From: Planktothrix serta PCC 8927
GTDB taxonomy: Bacteria; Cyanobacteriota; Cyanobacteriia; Cyanobacteriales; Microcoleaceae
NCBI RefSeq assembly: GCF_900010725.2
Contig: NZ_LR734878.1
Span: 176,634-240,633 of the forward strand
Direction of reading: 5' to 3'
Length of the DNA stretch: 64,000 bases
Shown piece by piece: positions 43,471-52,616 of this stretch (its first letter is position 1; the number at the start of each line of letters is the position of its first letter). The translations under genes and the position numbers were made by a program. The notes below the pieces were generated by a model. That model was not told the DNA's origin, made no database searches, and saw only the letters and a program-made list of their open reading frames with translations.

Positions 43471-43488
43471 CCGTTAACTATTAACGGC
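43451..43488. repeat. Degenerate TTGACGG/TTGACAG heptamers
   Basis: TTGACGGTTGACAGTTGACC and variants overlap the last codons of the Amt-kinase gene (encoding LLTVDS) and run into the spacer. Confidence 0.7.
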
Positions 43489-43516
43489 TTCATAGCCGAG
43501 AACGGTTCAAAAAACT

Positions 43517-43530
43517 GTATTGCTCAATAC
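43517..43530 (+). promoter_or_regulatory. NtcA-type box upstream of amt
   Basis: GTA (43517-43519), eight bases, TAC (43528-43530): an exact GTAN8TAC match within the longer palindrome CTGTATTGCTCAATACAG. It is 113 bp before the amt start. A -10 at the usual distance of about 22 bp is not clear; TAATCT at 43545 is near. Confidence 0.65.
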
Positions 43531-43642
43531 AGAAACTCTGTTAATAATCTATCAAAAATTGTTAATACTTTAGTTAACAATCAACCACTCACTAGCAGTT
43601 CTCTGAATTCCTCTACTGACATCAATTCATAAATCCAACACG

Positions 43643-45133
43643 ATGTTTATCCTCAAAAAAGCCCACTATTCAGGAAAGCGACGACACAAAAATGCGAGTC
43701 GTTTCACGGCCAAACTCAATACTGCGATTCTGAAATTACAGCATTCTCGATGGCTGTCTCCGACTTGGTTAGCCTGTATCCCGTTAACTGCGATTATCGT
43801 TGGAGCCTGGGGTTTAGCCGCCGTTGCTCAAGAAGACGCTCCTCCTCTGACCCCAGATATGGTTCAGGGTTATTTAAACACGGCCTGGGTTTTAGTGGCT
43901 TCGATTCTGGTGATTTTTATGAACGCTGGTTTCTGTATGTTAGAAACGGGCTTCTGTCGCCAGAAAAATGCCGTTAACGTTTTAGCAAAAAACTTAATTG
44001 TATTCGCCTTAGCAACCCTAATTTTTTGGGCGTTTGGATTTTCCTTTATGTTGGGCGGGGAAAACCCCTTCATTGGCGGTGGCGGTTATTTCCTCACCGG
44101 ACAGCCAGAAACCTACGGTTTAAGCCCCTTTCCCGCCGGATTACCCGTTCCTTTATTGTTCCTGTTTCAAGTCGCTTTCGCGGGAACGGCCGCCACGATT
44201 GTATCAGGAGCCGTAGCTGAACGCATTGAATTTATTGCCTTTATACTCTTTAGTGTCCTTTTGGTGGGTATTGCCTACCCGATTACAGGTCATTGGGTTT
44301 GGGATAGTGCAGGTTGGTTAGCCCAAGCTGGATTTAAAGATTTTGCAGGTTCCACCGTTGTTCACTCCGTTGGCGGATGGGCGGCATTAATGGGGGCTGC
44401 ATTCCTTCGCCCTCGTTTAGGGAAATATGGCCCCGATGGACAACCTCGTGCCATTCCCGGTCATAACATGAGTATCGCCACATTAGGCTGTTTAATTCTG
44501 TGGATAGGCTGGTTTGGGTTTAATCCCGGTTCCACCTTAGCCGCCAATGAACAAATTGCCTACATTGCCGTTACCACCAACTTAGCCGCCGCTGCTGGAG
44601 GGGTTGCTGCAACCGCTACATCCTGGTTTAAGGATGGTAAACCCGATTTATCCATGATTATTAACGGGGTTTTAGCGGGTTTAGTCGCCATTACCGCCAG
44701 TTGTGATTCCGTTAGCTATCTGAGTGCTGTGATTATTGGGGCAATTGCTGGGGTGATTGTTGTCTATTCCGTTGGTTTCTTTGACAGCATCAAAATTGAT
44801 GACCCCGTTGGTGCAACCTCTGTTCACTTAGTTTGTGGAGTCTTTGGAACTTTAGCCGCTGGAATTTTTGGCGGTGCTAATTTTGGCATCCAACTCTTAG
44901 GTATTCTCTCTATCGGCGGATTTACCGTTGTTCTCAGTACGATTTTCTGGTTAGCCCTCAAAGCCACTGTTGGCTTACGAGTTCATGCTGAACAAGAATT
45001 TGAAGGCTTGGACATCGCCGAACACGGCATGGAAGCCTATGCTGGCTTTCTTAAAGATGAAGTTGGCCCCGGCTTAGGCAGTTCTGGGTCTAGTTTTTCC
45101 GCCGGAAGCAGTAGTGTTAGCAGTCGTTACTAA
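43643..45133 (+). CDS. amt: Ammonium transporter Amt
   Basis: 496 aa. The N-terminal 65 residues contain one hydrophobic segment ([20 protein letters not shown]) ending AVAQEDA, a probable signal peptide. The Amt fold of about 11 TM helices follows: [32 protein letters not shown], pore His in [10 protein letters not shown] and [11 protein letters not shown], and [20 protein letters not shown] in the cytoplasmic tail that PII/GlnK-type proteins contact. It imports ammonium; NtcA control is plausible from the box upstream. Confidence 0.95.
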   Translation: MFILKKAHYSGKRRHKNASRFTAKLNTAILKLQHSRWLSPTWLACIPLTAIIVGAWGLAAVAQEDAPPLTPDMVQGYLNTAWVLVASILVIFMNAGFCMLETGFCRQKNAVNVLAKNLIVFALATLIFWAFGFSFMLGGENPFIGGGGYFLTGQPETYGLSPFPAGLPVPLLFLFQVAFAGTAATIVSGAVAERIEFIAFILFSVLLVGIAYPITGHWVWDSAGWLAQAGFKDFAGSTVVHSVGGWAALMGAAFLRPRLGKYGPDGQPRAIPGHNMSIATLGCLILWIGWFGFNPGSTLAANEQIAYIAVTTNLAAAAGGVAATATSWFKDGKPDLSMIINGVLAGLVAITASCDSVSYLSAVIIGAIAGVIVVYSVGFFDSIKIDDPVGATSVHLVCGVFGTLAAGIFGGANFGIQLLGILSIGGFTVVLSTIFWLALKATVGLRVHAEQEFEGLDIAEHGMEAYAGFLKDEVGPGLGSSGSSFSAGSSSVSSRY

Positions 45134-45214
45134 CGAATGAGTTTCGGGTGTCGGGTGTCGGGTCTGTTGTCTGCTGAGGCGTTAACAGTCAACCCTCAAA
45201 AGTCAACAGACAAC

Positions 45215-45238
45215 ATACCCCAAACAGGGGTATTTTTT
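45215..45238 (+). terminator. Rho-independent terminator after amt
   Basis: ATACCCC (45215-45221), loop AAACA, GGGGTAT, then seven T. It is 82 bp after the amt stop. Confidence 0.9.
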
Positions 45239-45324
45239 TGTTAATTTGAGAGAAACCGATGTTATCTCCCTATTCCCTGTTCCCTATTCGCTGCTATAAA
45301 TATTAAATGGACAGGTTAGGTTGA

Positions 45325-45450
45325 GTCAGTCTTGTGTGAACTACCCACACTTACTCGTAGAGAAGTGTGGGCTTCCAACTTCGACGGGGATAGCATCTGA
45401 TAGAACAGAAGTTTGATCAGACGACTTACATCCCCTCAGATTGGCAGTGT
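45325..45450 (-). ncRNA. Candidate omega RNA of the second TnpB element
   Basis: The 3' end of tnpB together with the right-end hairpin (stem CCCACACTT/AAGTGTGGG) is where TnpB guide RNAs are made. Guide would be the flank below about 45330. Positional inference only. Confidence 0.35.
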
Positions 45451-46561
45451 CGCTAGTTCCTAACGACAAAATCCGCAAGGCTTCATTTTTGATATTGATG
45501 GAAGCATTTATATCTCTATCATGGGTGGTTTGACAATGTTCACAAGTCCAACTTCTAACATCAAGCGGTAGACTACCCACTTGATTTAGGCAGACATTAC
45601 AAGTTTTAGAAGAAGGGAAAAATCGATCAACTTCGATATAGGTTTTCCCTTCTTTTTCAGCTTTATATTTCAACATTGTGCAGAACATTCCCCAGCCACA
45701 ATCGCTAATCGCCTTGGCTAATTTATGGTTTTTAACCAGATTCTTAACCCCTAGATTTTCTACAGCAATAATTTGGTTTTCATTAACTATCTTGCGGGAT
45801 AGCTTGTGTAGAAAATCTTCCCGGCAACGAGAGATTTTAGCGTGGACTTTGGCAACTTTTAATCTAGCCTTTTGTCTGTTATTACTTCCTTTCTGCTTCC
45901 GAGAAAGTTTTTGTTGTTTCCGTTTTAAATTATGTTGCTGTTGAGCAATCTGCTTAGGATTACTGTATTTTGAACCCTCGCTAGTAATCGCCAAATGAGT
46001 TAACCCTAAATCAATCCCAATTGCTTTTCCATTCGTTGATGGGTTAGGCGTTTCCTTACCGTCATCAACTAAGACAGAAGCATAGTATTTTCCATCAGGG
46101 TTCTTTGAAATAGTAACAGTTTTGATTGTCCCTTCAAAATCTCGGTGACGACGACAATAAACTAACCCAATTTTACCGGGTAGCTTTAGATAATCCCCTT
46201 CAAATTTAACGTTTTGGGGATAACTAATTGATTGTCTGCCGTGTTTGGATTTTAATCGAGGTAATCTCGCCCGTTTGTCAAAGAAGTTTTTGTAAGCTGT
46301 GGATAAATTGAGAGCGACGACTTGCAAACATTGGGAATAGGCATCTGTTAACCAAGAATATTCCTTTTTCAATTGAGGTAATAATCCTTGAATGGCTGCT
46401 CTTGATAACCCTTTCCCTGTTATTTTATAGGTTTCTTGGCACAAGTTTAAGGCATAATTCCAATACCATCGGCAACAGCCAAAGCTCTTAGCTAAGGATA
46501 TCTGTTGCTCTGGGGTTGGATATATACGGTATTTGTATGCCTGAAACATTATCGGTTTCAA
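45341..46561 (-). CDS. tnpB: TnpB RNA-guided endonuclease, canonical
   Basis: 406 aa. MFQAYKYRIYPTPEQQISLA is the usual N-terminus; FFDKRARLPRLKSKHGRQS follows. RuvC residues: GIDLGLTHLAI (Asp), AVENLGVKNLVKN (Glu), THDRDINASINI (Asp). The zinc ribbon is intact: CNVC and CEHC, 18 residues apart. The C-terminal tail GVKS-like region (SSDQTSVLSDAIPVEVGSPH) overlaps the right end, as usual. Start MKPIMFQ; the ATG four codons on (MFQAYKYR) is equally likely. Confidence 0.93.
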   Translation of the reverse strand: MKPIMFQAYKYRIYPTPEQQISLAKSFGCCRWYWNYALNLCQETYKITGKGLSRAAIQGLLPQLKKEYSWLTDAYSQCLQVVALNLSTAYKNFFDKRARLPRLKSKHGRQSISYPQNVKFEGDYLKLPGKIGLVYCRRHRDFEGTIKTVTISKNPDGKYYASVLVDDGKETPNPSTNGKAIGIDLGLTHLAITSEGSKYSNPKQIAQQQHNLKRKQQKLSRKQKGSNNRQKARLKVAKVHAKISRCREDFLHKLSRKIVNENQIIAVENLGVKNLVKNHKLAKAISDCGWGMFCTMLKYKAEKEGKTYIEVDRFFPSSKTCNVCLNQVGSLPLDVRSWTCEHCQTTHDRDINASINIKNEALRILSLGTSDTANLRGCKSSDQTSVLSDAIPVEVGSPHFSTSKCG

Positions 46562-46816
46562 ACTCTTTGATATAATCTAACATATTGTTGTTAATCTTGT
46601 CGGGATTGGGACATACAAAATCAACTTGGGGGAGTCCGTGTTGTTACTGAGCGTTCGACTGAGCTCACGCCGAAGTCTCACGCCGAAGTCTCACGCCGAA
46701 GTTTTGTCGAAGTATCCCACGCTGATTTCTAGTTATTTTTTGGCGGGCAGTTAAATTCAGCGTGGGACTTACCGCTCCTCCAAACCCCCTCTTTAGTTAA
46801 ACAGCATTGGAATCCA
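46562..46816. repeat. Spacer with 13-bp triple repeat and long inverted repeat
   Basis: CTCACGCCGAAGT occurs three times in tandem at 46664-46676, 46677-46689 and 46690-46702. After it, TCCCACGCTGA (near 46717) faces TCAGCGTGGGA (near 46758), an 11-bp inverted repeat with a 30-bp loop. No gene is seen. Confidence 0.8.
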
Positions 46817-47671
46817 GTGTTTATTCGCTCGAAAACCATTCCTCATTGGGCTTGGATATCCTTAATTAGCAATGGATTACTTCTGTTCATCGTCATTGGA
46901 TTGATGATACAGAGGCAATCTATTTCTAGTACAACCTCTGTATCCCCGTTAACAGATGTTGTTCAAGCAACTCAGTTACAATCAATGCCAGAATCAACTT
47001 TGATGAATTCGCCAGTTACACCCCGTCATCGTTGGACGTATGAACAATGGGTTGAACAATTGAAGCGGGAAGCTGATGCCGTTGCGACAAAAGCACCAGA
47101 ACACTTAAATATTTTGGTAGGAGATTCCTTAAGTTTGTGGTTTCCTGCTGAACTTTTACCCGCAGAACAAACCTGGTTAAATCAAGGGATTTCTGGAGAA
47201 ATCTCCGCAGGATTATTAAAGCGAGTCAAGTTATTTGATATTACTCAACCCGATAGAATTTTTGTCATGATTGGCATTAATGATTTAATTCGGGGGGTAG
47301 ATGACACCATACTATTAAATAATTATCGAGAAATTATTCGAGATTTACGTTGGGTGCATCCCGATACTCAAATCGTTGTGCAATCTATTCTGCCTCACAG
47401 TGGCAAACAGTCTAATTGGGAAGGACGCGACCGTTTATTAAAAATTTCCAATCAACGCATTCGCCACTTAAATCAAGTCTTAAAATTAATCGCTGAGGAA
47501 GAAGGCGCTTATTATTTTAATTTACATCCTTTATTTACGGATGCAGACGGCAATTTACGACCGGAGTTAAGCACAGATGGTTTACATTTAAGTCAACAAG
47601 GTTATTTAGTTTGGAGTTCTGCCTTAAAATTGTATACCCAAATTGCCTTAGAGGAATCTTCTAACCCTTAA
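46817..47671 (+). CDS. Membrane-anchored SGNH/GDSL-type hydrolase
   Basis: 284 aa from GTG 46817. TM or signal anchor at about residues 11-32 (WAWISLISNGLLLFIVIGLM), a linker, then an SGNH domain: block I ILVGDSLSLW (catalytic Ser), block III IGINDLIRG (Gly/Asn oxyanion) and block V DGLHLSQQGY (Asp and His). A cell-surface esterase or lipase-like enzyme is expected; substrate unknown. It is 4 bp before the urate hydroxylase gene, although a role in purine breakdown is not obvious. Confidence 0.85.
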   Translation: MFIRSKTIPHWAWISLISNGLLLFIVIGLMIQRQSISSTTSVSPLTDVVQATQLQSMPESTLMNSPVTPRHRWTYEQWVEQLKREADAVATKAPEHLNILVGDSLSLWFPAELLPAEQTWLNQGISGEISAGLLKRVKLFDITQPDRIFVMIGINDLIRGVDDTILLNNYREIIRDLRWVHPDTQIVVQSILPHSGKQSNWEGRDRLLKISNQRIRHLNQVLKLIAEEEGAYYFNLHPLFTDADGNLRPELSTDGLHLSQQGYLVWSSALKLYTQIALEESSNP

Positions 47672-47675
47672 AATT

Positions 47676-48845
47676 ATGAATCATCTAAAAGTTATTATTA
47701 TCGGCGCAGGTATTGGCGGCTTAACCGCAGGTTTAACCCTACGACGAGCCGGATATACTATTGAAATTTACGAAAAAACCAGCGAAATTCGTCCCGCAGG
47801 TGCAGGAATTTCGATTTGGTCAAATGGGGTTAAAGTTCTCAATAGTTTAGGGTTGGGGGATGAAATTGCCAAAATTGGCGGACAGATGGATATCATGGAA
47901 TATCGCAGTCACACCGATGAATTATTGAATCAAATTCATCTAAATTCCCTAGTACAAACCGTAGGACAACGACCCTATCCCGTGTCTCGAACAGAATTAC
48001 AATCCTTACTTTTAAACGCCTTTAATACCGATATTGAAACCGTTAAACTCAATGCTCAATGTATTAGAATTGAACAGGATGAACATCGAGTCACCGCCTA
48101 TTTTGCCGATGGTTATCAAACCAGTGGAGATGTATTAATTGCAGCCGATGGAGCCCATTCTCAATTGCGCGATTATGTAGTCGGTCATCCGGTAAAATTA
48201 CGTTATGCTGATTATGTTAATTGGAATGGTTTAGTTGAAATTAATGGAGATTTAGGCGATAAAAATACTTGGGTGATTTATGTCGGAGAAGGCAAACGCG
48301 CCTCCATGATGCCCATCGGAAATCATCAGTTTTATTACTTCTTTGGTTGTCCAATGGTAAAAGGAACTATTGTTGAACCCGAATCTCGTCAACAGGAATT
48401 AAAACAGATTTTTGCCGGATGGCCGTTTCCTGTTCAAAGTTTAATTGAACATCTCAACCCTTATGAGTCAAACCGTTTAGAAATTCATGATTTAGACCCC
48501 TTAAAAACTTTAGTTCGAGGTCGAGTAGCCTTATTAGGAGATGCGGCCCATGCCACAACCCCAACATTAGGACAGGGAGGCTGTCAAGCGATGGAAGATG
48601 CCGAAATATTATCTCGATTTTTATTAACCACAAATATAGGAGTAGAATATGCCTTAAAACGATATGAAACCGCACGCAAAGAACGCACTTCAACCCTAGT
48701 TCTCAAAGCTCGAAAACGCGCCGATATGATTTACGGAAAACACCCAGATTTAACTCAAAAATGGTATGAACAACTCAAACAAGAAACGGAAACAGATGTT
48801 ATTAATGCTTTATCCCAAACCATTCTAGGAGGGCCGTTTCATTAA
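47676..48845 (+). CDS. hpxO: FAD-dependent urate hydroxylase (HpxO-like)
   Basis: 389 aa flavin monooxygenase: GxGxxG in IIIGAGIGGLTAGLTLRRAG, second FAD motif RVALLGDAAHATTPTLGQGG, and DG motif IAADGAHSQLRD. Within the aromatic-hydroxylase superfamily it could have many substrates, but the next genes encode the following two urate-degradation steps. That supports urate to 5-hydroxyisourate as the reaction, using NAD(P)H and O2. Cytoplasmic. Confidence 0.88.
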   Translation: MNHLKVIIIGAGIGGLTAGLTLRRAGYTIEIYEKTSEIRPAGAGISIWSNGVKVLNSLGLGDEIAKIGGQMDIMEYRSHTDELLNQIHLNSLVQTVGQRPYPVSRTELQSLLLNAFNTDIETVKLNAQCIRIEQDEHRVTAYFADGYQTSGDVLIAADGAHSQLRDYVVGHPVKLRYADYVNWNGLVEINGDLGDKNTWVIYVGEGKRASMMPIGNHQFYYFFGCPMVKGTIVEPESRQQELKQIFAGWPFPVQSLIEHLNPYESNRLEIHDLDPLKTLVRGRVALLGDAAHATTPTLGQGGCQAMEDAEILSRFLLTTNIGVEYALKRYETARKERTSTLVLKARKRADMIYGKHPDLTQKWYEQLKQETETDVINALSQTILGGPFH

Positions 48846-48901
48846 AAAACTAAAAAACCTGGCTTCTGAAAAAGTCTGTTTTAACCCTTTAATTTTATCC
48901 T

Positions 48902-49264
48902 ATGGTTGCTAAACTCACAACTCATGTATTAGATACGGCGCAAGGTCGTCCTGCGGTTAACTTACGAATTGAATTATGGCAGATTAATAGAGAAACAGGA
49001 GAACGAATTCAATTAAAAACAGTAGTCACAAATACCGATGGCAGAACCGATAATCCCCTATTAACAGAAACAGAATTAAAGCCGGGAACTTATGAATTAA
49101 TATTTGCAGTAGGAGACTATTTTAAAACTGAATATAAATCTCTCCCACAACCCTTATTTTTAGATCAAATTCCAATTCGATTTGGCATTGCTGACCCCAC
49201 AGTTGCCTATCATGTTCCGTTATTAGTTTCTCCCTGGTCTTATAGTACCTATCGAGGCAGTTAA
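48902..49264 (+). CDS. uraH: 5-Hydroxyisourate hydrolase (transthyretin-like)
   Basis: 120 aa. [20 protein letters not shown] holds the first catalytic His, [17 protein letters not shown] the Arg, and the C-terminal [11 protein letters not shown] is the diagnostic Tyr-Arg-Gly-Ser tail. It opens 5-hydroxyisourate to OHCU. It ends 5 bp before uraD. Confidence 0.96.
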   Translation: MVAKLTTHVLDTAQGRPAVNLRIELWQINRETGERIQLKTVVTNTDGRTDNPLLTETELKPGTYELIFAVGDYFKTEYKSLPQPLFLDQIPIRFGIADPTVAYHVPLLVSPWSYSTYRGS

Positions 49265-49269
49265 ACCCC

Positions 49270-49785
49270 ATGCAAACCTATTCCTTATCCGCCTTAAATC
49301 AAATGACTCAAGAAGAATTTATCACCACATTAGGAACTATTTTTGAAGATTCCCCTTGGGTAGCAAAACAAGCCTGGTTAAAACGACCCTTTCAGGATAT
49401 TCAATCATTATATCAAACAATGGTTGCTGAAGTTAAAAATAGTAATTCACAACAACAATTAGCCTTAATTTGTGCCCATCCCGACTTAGGAAGTCAAGCA
49501 AAAATGGCAGAAGCATCCGTTAAAGAACAAGCCGGAGTTGGGTTAGACCGTCTAACATCTGCTGAATATCAACACTTTCATCAACTCAACCAAACCTATA
49601 AAAATAAATTCGGGTTTCCCTTTATTATTGCCGTTAAAAACCATACAAAAACCAGTATTTTAGCTGCGTTTGAACAACGGTTAAATCATTCTATAGAAAC
49701 CGAAAAAATAACCGCCCTAGAAGAAATTTATAAAATCGCCCAATTTCGCCTCCATGAAAAATTTGCTCAAACTTCATCCCCGTAG
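49270..49785 (+). CDS. uraD: OHCU decarboxylase
   Basis: 171 aa. ICAHPDLGSQAKMAEASVKE contains the catalytic His; GLDRLTSAEYQHFHQLNQTY and NKFGFPFIIAVKNHTKTSIL are family blocks. It yields S-allantoin. Together with hpxO and uraH this gives a complete urate-to-allantoin route; no allantoinase is encoded in the window. Confidence 0.95.
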   Translation: MQTYSLSALNQMTQEEFITTLGTIFEDSPWVAKQAWLKRPFQDIQSLYQTMVAEVKNSNSQQQLALICAHPDLGSQAKMAEASVKEQAGVGLDRLTSAEYQHFHQLNQTYKNKFGFPFIIAVKNHTKTSILAAFEQRLNHSIETEKITALEEIYKIAQFRLHEKFAQTSSP

Positions 49786-49896
49786 GGTGCGTAAGCAAAG
49801 CGCACGCACCATCTATAACAATAAGCAGGAAAACATCTTTGTGTCTTTGTGTCTTTGTGGTTAAATAAATCTTAACCCCCAAACCAACCCTCAACC

Positions 49897-51222
49897 ATGA
49901 CCCACTTAAAACTATTTCGCTCCTCATTTTTAGACTTTATTAATGATCCCTTTTACGAATCAGAACAGAATAGTGTTCGTTATATTCCCGATGGATTATT
50001 AGTCGTAGAATCAGGAATTATTAAAGACTTCGATCATTATAACAATTTAAAAGAAAAATATCAAGGGTTTACAATTACCCATTATCCTAATTTATTAATC
50101 ATGCCAGGATTTATTGATACCCATATTCATTTCCCCCAAACCGAAATGATAGCCTCCTATGGCGAACAACTCTTAGAATGGTTAAATCAATATACATTCC
50201 CCACAGAACGTAAATTTAGCAGTAAAGAATATGCTCAAAAAATAGCCTCTTTTTTCTTAGATGAACTTTTGAAAAATGGAACCACAACCGCCTTAGTTTT
50301 TGCAACAGTTTTCCCCCAGTCCGTTGATGCTTTTTTTGAAGAAGCCGAGCGCCGAAATTTACGGATGATTTCGGGAAAAGTGATGATGGATTCTCATGCA
50401 CCCGATTATTTAAAAGATACCCCAGAAACCTCTTATCAAGAGACTAAAAGATTAATCCAAACTTGGCATAAAAAAGGACGTTTACTCTATGCAATTACCC
50501 CTAGATTTGCCATAACTTCCAGTCCTGAACAATTAAAAATAGCGGGAAAATTATTAACAGAATTTCCTGATGTTTATTTACAAACCCATCTTTCAGAAAA
50601 CATTAAAGAAGTGGAATTTGTCGCCGAACTTTTCCCCAAAGCTCAACACTATTTAGGGGTTTATGATCAAGCGGGTTTAGTTGGAGAACGTTCAATTTTT
50701 GCCCATAGTATTCATTTAACCGATGATGAATTTAAACGCTTATCAGAGGCTAAATCGGCGATCGCATTTTGTCCAACTTCTAATTTATTCCTAGGAAGTG
50801 GACTGTTTAAACTCCATCAAGCCAAATCTAAAACCCATCCCATTCAGGTTGGTTTAGGAAGCGATATTGGAGCCGGAACCAGTTTTTCCCTGCTCCAAAC
50901 TGCTAATGAAGCTTACAAAGTCGCTCAATTACAAAGTCAAACATTATCACCCTTTCAAGCTTTATTTTTAGCCACATTAGGAGGAGCAAAAGCATTAAAA
51001 TTAGAGGATAAAATCGGGAGTTTTGACATTGGCAAAGAAGCGGATTTTATTGTATTAGATTATAATGCTACACCCTTAATGACTTTCAGAAATCAAAACA
51101 TTCCCTCGACTCAAACCCGATCAGAAATTGCCGAAAAAGTATTTACACTGATAATTTTAGGAGATGATCGAGCGATTCAAGCAACTTATATTATGGGAGA
51201 GAGGACATATTCAAAAGAATAG
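49897..51222 (+). CDS. guaD: Guanine deaminase
   Basis: 441 aa amidohydrolase. Metal ligands: FIDTHIHFPQ (HxH), QTHLSEN, FAHSIHL and GLGSDIGAGTSFS (Asp). PTERKF and the SDIGAG motif are typical of guanine deaminases. It makes xanthine from guanine, feeding purine breakdown to urate through xanthine dehydrogenase (not in window). It lies 112 bp after uraD, with cacaaag-type tandem repeats (other strand) in the gap. Confidence 0.93.
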   Translation: MTHLKLFRSSFLDFINDPFYESEQNSVRYIPDGLLVVESGIIKDFDHYNNLKEKYQGFTITHYPNLLIMPGFIDTHIHFPQTEMIASYGEQLLEWLNQYTFPTERKFSSKEYAQKIASFFLDELLKNGTTTALVFATVFPQSVDAFFEEAERRNLRMISGKVMMDSHAPDYLKDTPETSYQETKRLIQTWHKKGRLLYAITPRFAITSSPEQLKIAGKLLTEFPDVYLQTHLSENIKEVEFVAELFPKAQHYLGVYDQAGLVGERSIFAHSIHLTDDEFKRLSEAKSAIAFCPTSNLFLGSGLFKLHQAKSKTHPIQVGLGSDIGAGTSFSLLQTANEAYKVAQLQSQTLSPFQALFLATLGGAKALKLEDKIGSFDIGKEADFIVLDYNATPLMTFRNQNIPSTQTRSEIAEKVFTLIILGDDRAIQATYIMGERTYSKE

Positions 51223-51257
51223 GATAGAATGAACTTAATTAACTTTTAAATAATGAT

Positions 51258-51914
51258 ATGAGTCTTACGGCTATTGTTACCACTCCCGGCGATACCCTGA
51301 ATGTTCGTTCTATTCCTAACGGTGAAATAGTTGATGTTTTAGAAAATGAAACTCAGGTTATCATTAGTGGAGATTCCATCAATGTTGAGGGTGAAATTTG
51401 GGTTTCTATTGGGACAAATCGTTGGGTGGCTGCGAACTTTTTAAAGATTATTGATCCTGCTATTCTAAACATTCCAGGCGCTAAAATTGTTTCCACACAA
51501 ACCCAGGAACAAATCGGAGGAGGTTTACAGGTTTACCAAACTCAATTAATCGATAATACAGGTAAAATTATTGATCAAGTGCGTTGTGTTTCCGGTCGTA
51601 TTGGTCAACAAATTCCCTCTGATGAACCGGGTTCTCAAACCCCTTTACCCTTCGGGATTTATACCTTTGATGCTCCGGGTATCGTTGAAGATGCACCCGG
51701 AGAATTTGGGGGAGTTTGGTCAGGAATTACACCCACTTTTCCAACTGAAAGAGCCGGGTTAGGATTGCATTATGATCCCTCGGCTTTGTTGTATGTTTCG
51801 CAAACGGGAACATCAGGATGTTTAGCAACACCAACGATAGAAGAACGAGAGATTATGACTCAATTTATTCTTGAATATCAACCCACCCATTTAATTGTTC
51901 AAACAGCAGATTAA
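51258..51914 (+). CDS. SH3-domain protein with L,D-transpeptidase-like C-terminus
   Basis: 218 aa. Residues 1-70 are a bacterial SH3 domain (DTLNVRSIPNGEIVDVLENE ... WVAANFLKI). Residues 75-215 look like a YkuD-type fold: LPFGIYTFDA, GLGLHYDPSALLYVSQTGTS then GCLAT, where Ser-Gly-Cys would be the active-site Cys and the His of GLHYDPS its partner. There is no signal peptide, which is unusual for a peptidoglycan enzyme. Function in the wall is an inference. Confidence 0.6.
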   Translation: MSLTAIVTTPGDTLNVRSIPNGEIVDVLENETQVIISGDSINVEGEIWVSIGTNRWVAANFLKIIDPAILNIPGAKIVSTQTQEQIGGGLQVYQTQLIDNTGKIIDQVRCVSGRIGQQIPSDEPGSQTPLPFGIYTFDAPGIVEDAPGEFGGVWSGITPTFPTERAGLGLHYDPSALLYVSQTGTSGCLATPTIEEREIMTQFILEYQPTHLIVQTAD

Positions 51915-51927
51915 ACCCGAATAAAAT

Positions 51928-52455
51928 TCAAGAGTTAAACTGTTTTAAACGGGCAAAATTTTGCTTGAAAATCTGAATTTCTAAATTTTTATCTTCTTGT
52001 TCCATAACCGAACGTTTCACTTGACCTAAATAGAGGGGTTGAGACACTTCTGCATCAGGATGAACAAGAGTTCGAGCGCGAATTAATAGCGCTTCTTGGT
52101 ATTGTCCTCCTCGTCCAGGAGAATATAAATCCGCCGCCGCTTGACGTAATGTGGCATCTAATTGAGTTTCTGTAATATTAGGTGCAACCGCAATTACAAT
52201 TTGTCTACCCCCATCATCAAATACACGAGCAAAACGAACTGCACCTGGAATTTGGACATGGTTTAGTAAACCTAAACTTAAGCCCAAAACCCCGGCGGTT
52301 AAAACTCCTGTAAAGCCAGTAATTCCCACTAATCTAAACCGAATTGCCCATTTAAAAATAAAGGCTAAAACGGTAATTCCGCCAAAGACTAAAGTAGCAA
52401 TTCCTATCCATTTAGAAATCTCTAACAATTCTGCTGTTGATAATGAGAAGTTCAT
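51928..52455 (-). CDS. Ycf51-like membrane protein (DUF2518)
   Basis: 175 aa from the ATG at 52453-52455. Two TM helices (about 13-33, IGIATLVFGGITVLAFIF, and 40-62) are followed by a soluble domain with GRQIVIAVAPNITETQLDAT and PGRGGQYQEALLIRARTLVH. The arrangement and the RFRLVGITGFTGVLTAG segment match the Ycf51 family of cyanobacteria and plastids. No function is known. Confidence 0.75.
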   Translation of the reverse strand: MNFSLSTAELLEISKWIGIATLVFGGITVLAFIFKWAIRFRLVGITGFTGVLTAGVLGLSLGLLNHVQIPGAVRFARVFDDGGRQIVIAVAPNITETQLDATLRQAAADLYSPGRGGQYQEALLIRARTLVHPDAEVSQPLYLGQVKRSVMEQEDKNLEIQIFKQNFARLKQFNS

Positions 52456-52616
52456 GACGGTGCTCAAACAAAAAACATCTAAACTTCTATCTTAATATTA
52501 AAAGGGTTACTTTGCATATTAATATTGTTTATATTAACCCTAAAATCACAGTAGGGGTGATGTCCCTTTAAACCCTCTTAAGGGTTGAAGTTGAAGACTA
52601 GACCCCATACTGGGGA

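Larger units (their letters stand above)
45325..46640 (-). mobile_element. IS200/IS605-group element, tnpB only (second type)
   Basis: Right end: CCCACACTT (45340-45348) pairs with AAGTGTGGG (45362-45370) at the 3' end of tnpB. This differs from the 13690 element, so it is another subfamily. The left end lies in 46562-46640 without a firm boundary. No tnpA is present. Confidence 0.65.
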
